Shown here piece after piece: positions 47,264 to 54,198 of a DNA stretch of 64,000 nt; position 1 is the stretch's first letter, and every line of letters starts with the position of its first letter. The position numbers were made by a program, and so were the translations under genes. This DNA is from Chlorobaculum sp. MV4-Y (GTDB lineage Bacteria > Bacteroidota > Chlorobiia > Chlorobiales > Chlorobiaceae), in contig NZ_CP104202.1 in the NCBI RefSeq assembly GCF_025244685.1, forward strand, positions 1,056,323 through 1,120,322, read 5' to 3'. Under the pieces are notes generated by a model. The model was given only the letters and a program-made list of their open reading frames with translations. It made no database searches and was not told the DNA's origin.

Positions 47264-47304
47264 GCGGAAAAACCTGCAACCGAACGGACGTTACCGGTTG
47301 CAGG
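47264..47304 (-). terminator. Terminator between pstS and pstC
   Basis: On the minus strand CCTGCAACCG and CGGTTGCAGG form a perfect 10-bp stem followed by TTTTT, about 42 bp after the pstS stop. It should limit readthrough from pstS into pstCAB and so favour excess binding protein. Confidence 0.82.
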
Positions 47305-47345
47305 GATATCTTTGAGCTATAAGGACACGGTTAAAAGAGCAAAAG

Positions 47346-48164
47346 TCAGTACTTCGGCACAAAACCAAGTTCCTTGATTATCCTCTGGCCATCAGGAGTT
47401 TTAGGCAGATCGACAAATTTGGCAACCATTCCAGACGGGCGGCCATTGGTGTACATGTAAAGCTCACGGGCAAGCCTGTAGCTCTTGTTCTTGACCGTTG
47501 CTGAGGAAGGAAGAACTCCATTGACGGCGATCTTTTTGACCGAAGCGTCGAGATAGCCAAGACCGACAAAACCGATAGCACCGCGCGTCTGTGAAACCCT
47601 GTTCTTCACCGCGCCGTTGCTGGCCTGGGTTTCAGCGTTGCGAACCACCGAACGGTCTTTCAGAACCAGTTCCTTGAAGGTCTCCTGCGTACCGCTGTTG
47701 GATTCACGCTGAATCACCACAATCGGAAAATTCGGCCCACCGACCTGCCGCCAGTTATTGATGCGGCCCGAGAAAATATCGGCGATCTGAGCTTCCGTGA
47801 GGTTACGAACAGGGTTGGAGGGATGGACGATCATGGCAAGGCCGTCGAGCGCCACGACATTGGCAACGGGATTGATCTTTCGAGCCTTGGCGGCAGCGAT
47901 CTCCTGCGGCTTCATCGAGCGCGACATATCGGCAATGTCGCAGCTCCCGTTGATGAGGCTTTTGGCACCGTTACCCGAACCAGATTCGCTCACCGTTACC
48001 GGAACCTTGTATTTTTTCATAAAATACGCGGCAAACGATTTGGCAATCGGACCTACGGTCGTTGATCCGTCGATCACGATTCCTTTGGTTGCCGCCCCGG
48101 CATTGCCGGCCACGATCATGGCCAGAATCGCCATCAATGTCAAAACTGCGCAAAACTTTCTCAT
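47346..48164 (-). CDS. pstS: Phosphate-binding protein PstS, copy nearest pstC
   Basis: A 272-residue periplasmic solute-binding protein with signal peptide (MRKFCAVLTLMAILAMIVAGNAGA). Phosphate-contact motifs are IDGSTTVGPIAKSFAAYF, VSESGSGNGAKSLINGSCDIADMSR and VIQRESNSGTQETFKELVL. It ends DGQRIIKELGFVPKY. The ATG at 48164 follows AAGGAGTAACGA. It is nearly collinear with the second copy at 48461-49279, so the pair is a tandem duplication. Confidence 0.93.
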   Translation of the reverse strand: MRKFCAVLTLMAILAMIVAGNAGAATKGIVIDGSTTVGPIAKSFAAYFMKKYKVPVTVSESGSGNGAKSLINGSCDIADMSRSMKPQEIAAAKARKINPVANVVALDGLAMIVHPSNPVRNLTEAQIADIFSGRINNWRQVGGPNFPIVVIQRESNSGTQETFKELVLKDRSVVRNAETQASNGAVKNRVSQTRGAIGFVGLGYLDASVKKIAVNGVLPSSATVKNKSYRLARELYMYTNGRPSGMVAKFVDLPKTPDGQRIIKELGFVPKY

Positions 48165-48460
48165 TCGTTACTCCTTGTTTGTTTGAAATGACTTCATGTG
48201 CCGGAAATTAATGAATGAAGCTCCGCTTTACAAACGGCGGGCGATACGGCGGAAAAAGCGAACAAAACGGCGCGGACAATGAGCCGCCAACTCATTTTCA
48301 TCGAAATCGATGTTCAGAGCGCCAGGTGGAGGTGAGCGGTAATGGCAGCGCGTTTTCGATTACGATTTCGAGCTGAACACAGAAAGGCTGTTCCGTCATC
48401 GCAAACGGAACAGCCTTTCTGCAATGCGTTGATCAATAAGGCAGTTGACAGCCTTGCAGA
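48165..48460. other. Gap between the two pstS copies with a long hairpin
   Basis: This gap holds a perfect 15-bp inverted repeat, AGAAAGGCTGTTCCG at 48381-48395 and CGGAACAGCCTTTCT at 48406-48420, about 41 bp after the stop of the second pstS copy. No T-run follows on the minus strand, so it is a processing or stabilising hairpin, or a weak terminator. No reading frame with a ribosome binding site is evident. A promoter for the first copy is expected here but not clear. Confidence 0.55.
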
Positions 48461-49279
48461 TCAGTACTTGTTCACGAAGCCGATCTCGCTGATCATCTTC
48501 TTGCCTGCGGGGGTCTTCGGCAGGTCGATAAACTGCTTCACCATACCTTTGGGCTGACCATTGGTGTACATGAAGAGCGGGCGAGAGATCGAGTATTTGC
48601 CGCTCTTAACCGTCATGACGCTGGGCTTCACGCCATCGACGGCAACATCCTTAACCGAAGAGTCAACATAACCGAGACCGACAAAACCGATGGCGGTAGG
48701 AGTCGAAGCGACGCGGCTCTTGACAGCGCCGTTGCTGGCCTGGGTTTCAGCACCCTGAGCGATCGGCTCATTCTCCATAACCAGTTCCTTGAAGGTGTCC
48801 TGGGTGCCGCTGTTCGATTCACGCTGGATCACCACAATCGGAGCGTTTGGGCCGCCAACCTGGCTCCAGTTGGTCACTTTGCCGGTGTAGATTTCACGAA
48901 TCTTTTCTTTGGTCAGCGAAGCGACGCGGTTGCTGGGGTGCACGATGATGGCGATACCATCGAGAGCGACGACGTTCTGAACCGGGTTGACGCCATTGGC
49001 TTTCGCGGCGGCAATCTCGTTATCCTTCATTGCCCTCGACATATCGGCGATGTCGCAGGTCTTGTTGATAAGGCTCTTCGCGCCGTTACCCGAACCGGAC
49101 TCGCTGACGGTAACGTCAACACCGGTTTTCTTGTGGAAGTAAGCGGCAAAGGCCTTGGCGATCGGGCCGACGGTGGTCGAACCATCGAGCACAAGCGTCT
49201 TGCCGGCAGCCGATGCATCACCGGCAGCCATAAGGCCCATAACGGCAGCACCGAACACGATTTTCCTGAGCAGGTTCAT
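48461..49279 (-). CDS. pstS: Phosphate-binding protein PstS, second copy
   Basis: A 272-residue paralogue of the PstS encoded at 47346. The start at 49279 (MNLLRKIVFGAAVMGLMAAG) gives a normal signal peptide cleaved near DASA. The binding motifs LDGSTTVGPIAKAFAAYF, VSESGSGNGAKSLINKTCDIADMSR and VIQRESNSGTQDTFKELVM are all kept, and the C-terminus is GKKMISEIGFVNKY. Both copies therefore look functional. Upstream lie a Pho-box-like repeat, a palindrome at the likely transcription start and a run of 19 C. Confidence 0.92.
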   Translation of the reverse strand: MNLLRKIVFGAAVMGLMAAGDASAAGKTLVLDGSTTVGPIAKAFAAYFHKKTGVDVTVSESGSGNGAKSLINKTCDIADMSRAMKDNEIAAAKANGVNPVQNVVALDGIAIIVHPSNRVASLTKEKIREIYTGKVTNWSQVGGPNAPIVVIQRESNSGTQDTFKELVMENEPIAQGAETQASNGAVKSRVASTPTAIGFVGLGYVDSSVKDVAVDGVKPSVMTVKSGKYSISRPLFMYTNGQPKGMVKQFIDLPKTPAGKKMISEIGFVNKY

Positions 49280-49322
49280 AATTATTATTCTTGGTTTGAT
49301 TGAATGGTTTTGAAACAACACT

Positions 49323-49343
49323 TGTTCAAGACCCTCTTGAACA
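49323..49343. promoter_or_regulatory. Perfect 9+3+9 palindrome in the pstS 5' region
   Basis: TGTTCAAGA, CCC, TCTTGAACA forms a perfect inverted repeat just after the predicted transcription start of the second pstS copy and 44 bp before its ATG. It could be an operator for a dimeric regulator or a hairpin protecting the mRNA 5' end. Confidence 0.5.
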
Positions 49344-49350
49344 CGGACTC

Positions 49351-49387
49351 AATCTACGGCATACTTTATTGAGGAATCATTGAGGAA
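49351..49387 (-). promoter_or_regulatory. Pho-box-like repeat and -10 element of pstS copy 2
   Basis: On the minus strand TTCCTCAAT occurs twice, exactly 11 bp apart (49387-49379 and 49376-49368). TAGATT lies 11 nt further downstream (49356-49351). PhoB-type regulators bind 11-bp-period direct repeats that replace the -35 box, as here. The porin promoter has the same geometry. Confidence 0.55.
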
Positions 49388-49427
49388 ATGCAAAGAAATC
49401 GAAAACAAACCTATAGTGACAATCAGA

Positions 49428-49446
49428 CCCCCCCCCCCCCCCCCCC
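49428..49446. repeat. Homopolymer of 19 C
   Basis: Nineteen consecutive C on the plus strand (G on the pstS sense strand), about 40 bp upstream of the Pho-box-like repeat and 149 bp upstream of the pstS copy 2 start. Tracts this long are prone to slippage and are a known phase-variation device, but also an assembly hazard. Confidence 0.9.
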
Positions 49447-49523
49447 GCCGCAGCTTCCGGTGAGATGACCGGAACGGTTGCCAGACAAAAAAAAGCTCAA
49501 CGATGCAGAGGCTGAGCGGTCAT

Positions 49524-49557
49524 AAAAAAAGCCGCCCCGATTTGTCGGGGCGGCTTT
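49524..49557 (-). terminator. Terminator of the porin gene
   Basis: AAAGCCGCCCCGA and TCGGGGCGGCTTT form a perfect 13-bp stem with a TTTG loop, and seven T follow on the minus strand. It lies about 77 bp after the porin stop and separates it from pstS. Confidence 0.92.
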
Positions 49558-49634
49558 GCAGCAATCCGGATGAGCACCACACACTCACCCAACGGAGAAA
49601 GAACATCACACACAAAAAGAACAGCAAAGCAGTA

Positions 49635-50729
49635 TCAGAATTTCACTACCACGTCAGCCTGGATCATGTTCTTTGAATCGCTCGTAGAACCGGTGAGGAT
49701 GCTATCGACCGGGTTGACATGGAAGTAGGTTGCTCCGAGCGTCATATTCTGCACGAGCTGATAGGTAGCGCCGACTTTGAGTCCTTTGACATCGGTGGAA
49801 TATTTGCTGCTCATCGGACGGTCGCCATCGGTCAGCGGAGTGACTGCGTACTTTTCGATGTAGAAGTAACCGCCATCAAGCGTCCAGCCGCCAGGATTTT
49901 TGTCACTACCAAGCTTCAGGCCAGCGAGCACAGCCTTGTTGTCGCTGTTGAGGGCTGTGTTGTTTGCGTACTGTGCGTAAAGAGTGGCAGGAAGCGAACC
50001 ACCAAGCTTGCCGCCGAGGGTGCCAAAGAGTTCGAGGATTCTGAAATCCTTGCCATCATTTACAGGAGCCCCATTACCCCACCAAACCACCTTCTTCATA
50101 TTGACGTAATCGAAGTAGCTGGCGCCAAGATTGAAATCAGCACCTGAAACCTTACCCATATAAGCGCCCTGAACGGCAAAAATGCAGGGATCGGAAGCGT
50201 CGGAATAATTCTCGAGAGTATAGTAACCGGCGATGAGGCTCGGGCCGCTCTTCTGATTACCCGAAACGTCCTTGCCATACTGCAGCGTCGCGCCTTCAAT
50301 CGTAACGTCGCTATCCCAGACCAGGTCCTTCACCACGTTAAAGGTCTTGGCAATGTCGCGCTTGCCGAGCAGCACGTTCACCTTGCCATCGAGAGCCTTC
50401 GGATGGTAGTTGATATACGCTTCATCGAGCCAGATAGCCTTGTCAGCGAAATCGTTACCGATGCTCTGGTTGGTGGAGGTAGGGTTCTTGCCGTCACCAG
50501 TCGCCAGACGCAGGCCGGCAGAGAGTTCATCGTTGATGGTCGGGCTGACGCCAAAGCGTGCGCGGATACGGTAGCGATCGTTGCTCGGCGCATCAGGAGA
50601 AGACTTGAGGTCCGTCTTGCTCGACTCGTAACGGAAGCGAATATCGCCGTTCCAGTTCCAATCGACGGCTTGGGCGTTGCCATAACCCATGGCAGTTGCA
50701 AGCGCTACTAAAAAGAGAGTTTTTTTCAT
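49635..50729 (-). CDS. Outer-membrane porin, probably phosphate-regulated
   Basis: A 364-residue porin with signal peptide (MKKTLFLVALATAMGYGNAQA) and an alternating beta-barrel pattern: VDWNWNGDIRFRYE, YRIRARFGVSPTINDELSAGLRLATG and a final strand MIQADVVVKF ending in aromatic Phe, as needed for barrel assembly. The sequence resembles putative porins of the OprO/OprP-like or alginate-porin superfamily in style, but selectivity cannot be read. The ATG at 50729 is fixed by the signal peptide. Its position beside pstS and the Pho-box-type promoter suggest induction by phosphate starvation and phosphate or polyphosphate uptake. Confidence 0.8.
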   Translation of the reverse strand: MKKTLFLVALATAMGYGNAQAVDWNWNGDIRFRYESSKTDLKSSPDAPSNDRYRIRARFGVSPTINDELSAGLRLATGDGKNPTSTNQSIGNDFADKAIWLDEAYINYHPKALDGKVNVLLGKRDIAKTFNVVKDLVWDSDVTIEGATLQYGKDVSGNQKSGPSLIAGYYTLENYSDASDPCIFAVQGAYMGKVSGADFNLGASYFDYVNMKKVVWWGNGAPVNDGKDFRILELFGTLGGKLGGSLPATLYAQYANNTALNSDNKAVLAGLKLGSDKNPGGWTLDGGYFYIEKYAVTPLTDGDRPMSSKYSTDVKGLKVGATYQLVQNMTLGATYFHVNPVDSILTGSTSDSKNMIQADVVVKF

Positions 50730-50822
50730 GATGAATGCTTTTTTGTGTTGTGCTGTGCTGTTTTGTGCTTTGGAGAGACTGATTGAACACGGAGGACCGC
50801 ACGGCCATCCTTTTCGGACACT

Positions 50823-50856
50823 AATATACGCCACCAAATATTAAGGAATTGTTAAG
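50823..50856 (-). promoter_or_regulatory. Pho box and -10 element upstream of the porin gene
   Basis: On the minus strand CTTAAC (50856-50851) and CTTAAT (50845-50840) repeat with an 11-bp period, and TATATT lies 11 nt downstream (50828-50823). The half-site matches the cyanobacterial Pho box (CTTAACC repeats with 3-bp spacers). The transcript would have a leader of about 85 nt before the ATG at 50729. Confidence 0.6.
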
Positions 50857-50966
50857 ACACTGAAAAAGAGATTGTAAACAAAAAGAGGATACAGACAGAA
50901 AAATCACCGCAACAGCATCTATTGATATTACAATAAGATGCCAGGCGAGAACTGCATCAACTTCAC

Positions 50967-51638
50967 TCACACCTGCGCAGAGAGTCCGCCGCGCCTTTTG
51001 GCGTACCGGTTCTCGACTTTGCCGCGCAATCCTTCGACCAGCTCCTGATACAAGCGGCTGCGGCTGTCCTTGACGCGGTTGTAGAGCTTGATGATGTCGA
51101 GTGTCAGAATGATGCGGGTCGAGCTGCAATTAAGTTCGCCGAACAAATGGCTGCCGATCACCTCGAAGCCGAGCACCCGCGTGTGGAAGTTCAGCGGCGA
51201 ATGCTCCTCGCCCTCGAAGACGTCGGTAATGAAGTGGCTGTAACCCCGCTCGACCACCTCGCCGGTGGCGGTCCGCATAAGGCGAAGGGCGACGCGGTGC
51301 TGCCGCCGGAACTGCGGACGAATCATAAACCTGCCGATTTCAACGTACTGCCCGGCAGCCCGGAGCGTTTCGAGGTTGATGCCCGGCGCGAACCGCACCT
51401 GGCATGCCTCCGGCAACTCCAGCGGCGGATCGTAGAAGAGGCGCATCACGCCCGCAGGCTGGTCCCCCACCCTGGCCAGAAACCATGAATATTCCGGATT
51501 TCCGTCCAGAAATTCCGGAATCTGCTCGCCAGCATCCTTCATCCACTGCTTCTCCCGGACAAACACCTCCTCGATCACCCCGAGCGCTTCGAGCCGGTCG
51601 CGGGGCGAGAGCACTTTCGATACGGTTATGACGGACAT
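50967..51638 (-). CDS. GNAT-superfamily N-acyltransferase
   Basis: A 223-residue acyltransferase-like protein. The N-terminal VIEEVFVREKQWMKDAGEQIP and the core QYVEIGRFMIRPQFRRQHRVALRLM resemble the FeeM/autoinducer-synthase-like GNAT branch that uses acyl-ACP to acylate amino acids; EVVERGYSHFITDVF and FHTRVLGFEVIGSH continue the fold. It overlaps the end of the PlsC-type gene by 13 bp. An N-acyltransferase followed by an O-acyltransferase is the logic of ornithine-lipid synthesis (OlsB, OlsA), so an aminolipid pathway is possible. Confidence 0.65.
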   Translation of the reverse strand: MSVITVSKVLSPRDRLEALGVIEEVFVREKQWMKDAGEQIPEFLDGNPEYSWFLARVGDQPAGVMRLFYDPPLELPEACQVRFAPGINLETLRAAGQYVEIGRFMIRPQFRRQHRVALRLMRTATGEVVERGYSHFITDVFEGEEHSPLNFHTRVLGFEVIGSHLFGELNCSSTRIILTLDIIKLYNRVKDSRSRLYQELVEGLRGKVENRYAKRRGGLSAQV

Positions 51639-52441
51639 AGCGCCTCCATTGATGGTTTGAGAGTCGGATTGGGTTCTGATTCACACTCACGGTGCGGATA
51701 GCTCTTGCCACAAAGCGACGATATGGCGCTCATCACTTCGTCAGCAATTTCACCGGCAAGACGGCGTTTGAAGGTGCGACTGGCTCCGGCGTCCGGCGCG
51801 TCAACCGGTGCGCCGTGCCACCGCTCGAACTGCATCGGCGCGCCGAAACGCAGTATGATCTTTCCTATCAATGGCACGCGCCCACGCCTGCTGGCGGCGA
51901 CGAACTCGATTCCCACCGGAATGACCGGCGCACCCGATTCGAGCGCGATATAGCCAATACCCGGTTTCGCTCTGAGAAGACGGAACGGATCACCGTTACG
52001 CGTCCCTTCGGGAAAGATGCCGATGCTCGCGCCCGTGGCCAGCCGCCGCAAGCACTCGTCGCGGCTCGACGACGAGGCCGCTTTCACGCGGCGGCGTTCA
52101 AGAAAAGGCAAAGTCGAGCGCTTGTGCCACACGTAAACGGGATCGATCTGCTTCATCAGCCAGCCGACGACGGGCAACTGACCGAACATCCAGTCAATCA
52201 CGAAACTGACGCGCTGCCCGCCAAGCAGCCAGATCAAGAGCGTCGGCACGAAGAGCGACTCGAAGGCGTTGTTGTGGTTGAATGCATAGATGCAGGGCGA
52301 CGAACCGATTTTCCGAAGTTCTTCAGCCCCCTCGACCTCGGCAAGAAACAGGTTCGGCACCATGAGCAACCTGAGTAGCACAGCATCCCGTGTACTCAAG
52401 TGCGGCAAAGGCCTGCGCAGAAGTTCGAGGAATCGGTTCAT
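51626..52441 (-). CDS. PlsC-type 1-acyl-glycerol/lyso-lipid acyltransferase
   Basis: A 271-residue membrane-associated O-acyltransferase. The catalytic block is YAFNHNNAFESLFVP, an H(X4)E variant of the usual H(X4)D, so the charge relay Asp is replaced by Glu. Motif III is IGIFPEGTRNGD and motif IV is GAPVIPVGIEF. The N-terminal hydrophobic region may sit in the membrane. It overlaps the downstream GNAT gene by 13 bp. Together they may make a diacylated aminolipid; alternatively it is a second phosphatidate-forming enzyme. Confidence 0.78.
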   Translation of the reverse strand: MNRFLELLRRPLPHLSTRDAVLLRLLMVPNLFLAEVEGAEELRKIGSSPCIYAFNHNNAFESLFVPTLLIWLLGGQRVSFVIDWMFGQLPVVGWLMKQIDPVYVWHKRSTLPFLERRRVKAASSSSRDECLRRLATGASIGIFPEGTRNGDPFRLLRAKPGIGYIALESGAPVIPVGIEFVAASRRGRVPLIGKIILRFGAPMQFERWHGAPVDAPDAGASRTFKRRLAGEIADEVMSAISSLCGKSYPHRECESEPNPTLKPSMEALCPS

Positions 52442-52696
52442 AGAAAATTCTTATAGGGCCTATATGTCGTATGGAATTTGAATGAGACAGACTCATCTGC
52501 CGACGTTCAAAATTAACCGTGGATTGTTGGGCGTTTGTGGAGGGGTGGCAACGATTTGGCAACTTCTGCGAGCCGCATAATGAGGCGCTTCGAAGGGCAG
52601 CGCTTCCGTTTTTCACTCTTGACCGGCGAGCCTTATATTGTGCGCGGTCAGCAACCGCTGCCGATTTCCGATGAACCGCATAACCGCTGAACGACG

Positions 52697-53356
52697 ATGA
52701 GCAAACAGAACTGGACCGATACCGAGCGCTTCGATAACAAAGCTGCCGAGTGGGACGCCAACGCCGTCCGGGCGGCGCTCGCCGATGGCGTGGCTCGCGC
52801 GATCATCGCACATATGCCGGTAGGCAAGCCCGCGAACGCACTCGAATTCGGCTGCGGCACGGGCCTCGTAACGACCCGCATTGCACCGCATTGCGGGCGG
52901 CTGACGGCGCTTGACAGCTCCTCCGAGATGCTCCGGATGCTCGGCGAAAAGATCGCAGCAGCCTCCATCGCCAACGTCAAGCCGCTGCACCTCGACTTCA
53001 GCAGACCCGAAGAGGCCGCCGGGCTTGACCGGAACTATGACTTCGTGTACAGCAGCATGACCCTGCACCACATTCCCGACACCGCGAGCTTCCTCCGGGA
53101 GCTGATCGGCCACATGTCGCCTGGCGGTGCGCTTGCCATCGCTGACCTCGACGCTGAGGATGGCCTCTTTCACGACGACGCCACCGAGAAGGTTCACCAC
53201 GGCTTCGACCGCGCGGAGCTGCAAGCGCTCCTCGAATCGGCGGGTTTTTCGAGCGTCGCCTTCATGACCGCGCACATCATCGAAAAGAAGAACCGCGACG
53301 GCATTCTGAAAAACTACCCGGTGTTCCTCGTCACCGCAGTCAAACCAAAGGGCTAA
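52697..53356 (+). CDS. Class I SAM-dependent methyltransferase
   Basis: A 219-residue methyltransferase (Methyltransf_11/25 type). Motif I is ALEFGCGTGLVTTRIA, the acidic loop is LTALDSSSEMLRMLGEK, motif II/III covers YDFVYSSMTLHHIPDTASFLREL and the later strand is GGALAIADLDAEDGLFHDD. The start MSKQNWTDTERFDNKAAEWD is typical. The substrate is not evident. The HAD phosphatase gene follows after 3 bp, so they form an operon. Confidence 0.83.
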   Translation: MSKQNWTDTERFDNKAAEWDANAVRAALADGVARAIIAHMPVGKPANALEFGCGTGLVTTRIAPHCGRLTALDSSSEMLRMLGEKIAAASIANVKPLHLDFSRPEEAAGLDRNYDFVYSSMTLHHIPDTASFLRELIGHMSPGGALAIADLDAEDGLFHDDATEKVHHGFDRAELQALLESAGFSSVAFMTAHIIEKKNRDGILKNYPVFLVTAVKPKG

Positions 53357-53359
53357 CGC

Positions 53360-54037
53360 ATGATGAATCTGTCAGTTACCAAGAAATTCTCCGCCATAGT
53401 GTTCGACATGGACGGCACGCTCCTCAGCACGCTCGCGGACATCTCATACAGCCTCAATTCGGTGCTTGAAGAGCACGGCTATCCGACGCACACCTTTGAG
53501 GAGTGCCGCATCATGGTCGGCTTCGGCATGAGGGAGCTGGTGCGCAAGGCGCTGCCCGAAAGCGCGCACGACGACGCCATAACGGAACCGCTACTCAAAG
53601 AAATGCAGGCACGGTACGCCGAGCACTGGAACGACAGCTCCCGCCCATATGAAGGCATCGCGGATCTGCTTAACGCCATCGACCAGTTGGGGCTGAAGAA
53701 GGCGATCCTCTCCAACAAGCCCGACCGCTTCACCCGCCAGTGCGCCGAAGAACTGCTCGCACCATGGAAATTCGACGTCATCATGGGCTTCCGCGAAGGC
53801 ATCGCTCCGAAGCCCGACCCGACTGGCGCGCTGCTCGTCGCCAAAGAGCTCGGCGTCGAGCCAGCCTCGATCCTCTATGTTGGCGACAGCGGCGTGGACA
53901 TGTTGACCGCCAACGCCGCCGGAATGTACCCCCTCGGCGTCACCTGGGGCTACCGTCCCGGCGAAGAACTGCTCGCCACTGGCGCAGCGAAGCTCGTTTC
54001 ACACCCCACCGAAATCATCCCGCTGATCACCGCGTGA
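53360..54037 (+). CDS. HAD phosphatase, phosphoglycolate-phosphatase-like
   Basis: A 225-residue HAD hydrolase of the Gph/PGP subfamily. Motif I is VFDMDGTLLSTLADI, the alpha-helical cap is VLEEHGYPTHTFEECRIMVGFG, motif II is KKAILSNKPDRF, motif III is APKPDPTGALL and motif IV is ILYVGDSGVDMLTANAAGM. Gph removes phosphate from 2-phosphoglycolate, which an anaerobe would meet mainly during DNA repair; another small phosphate ester is equally possible. Confidence 0.82.
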   Translation: MMNLSVTKKFSAIVFDMDGTLLSTLADISYSLNSVLEEHGYPTHTFEECRIMVGFGMRELVRKALPESAHDDAITEPLLKEMQARYAEHWNDSSRPYEGIADLLNAIDQLGLKKAILSNKPDRFTRQCAEELLAPWKFDVIMGFREGIAPKPDPTGALLVAKELGVEPASILYVGDSGVDMLTANAAGMYPLGVTWGYRPGEELLATGAAKLVSHPTEIIPLITA

Positions 54038-54071
54038 GCACCTGACCGCTTAACCGTCAGAAAGAAAAAGA

Positions 54072-54088
54072 GTTAACACGTTCGTAAC
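54072..54088 (+). promoter_or_regulatory. Possible Pho box upstream of ppk1
   Basis: GTTAAC (54072-54077) and CGTAAC (54083-54088) repeat with an 11-bp period 110 bp before the polyphosphate kinase start. The half-sites resemble the porin site, but no clear -10 lies 11 nt downstream, so support is weaker. Confidence 0.35.
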
Positions 54089-54198
54089 CTTTCCGGCGGG
54101 AACTATTCGCTAATTTCGCCAGTACACAGTAAAACACGTACGCCGGAAACAACCCGGATACCTCAGAATGACGGACATCCAGCTCCAGTTCGCACGAT

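Noticed and set aside
47073-47279. Upstream extension of pstC to 47279
   Set aside because: It would start inside the terminator after pstS, and the added residues do not resemble PstC.
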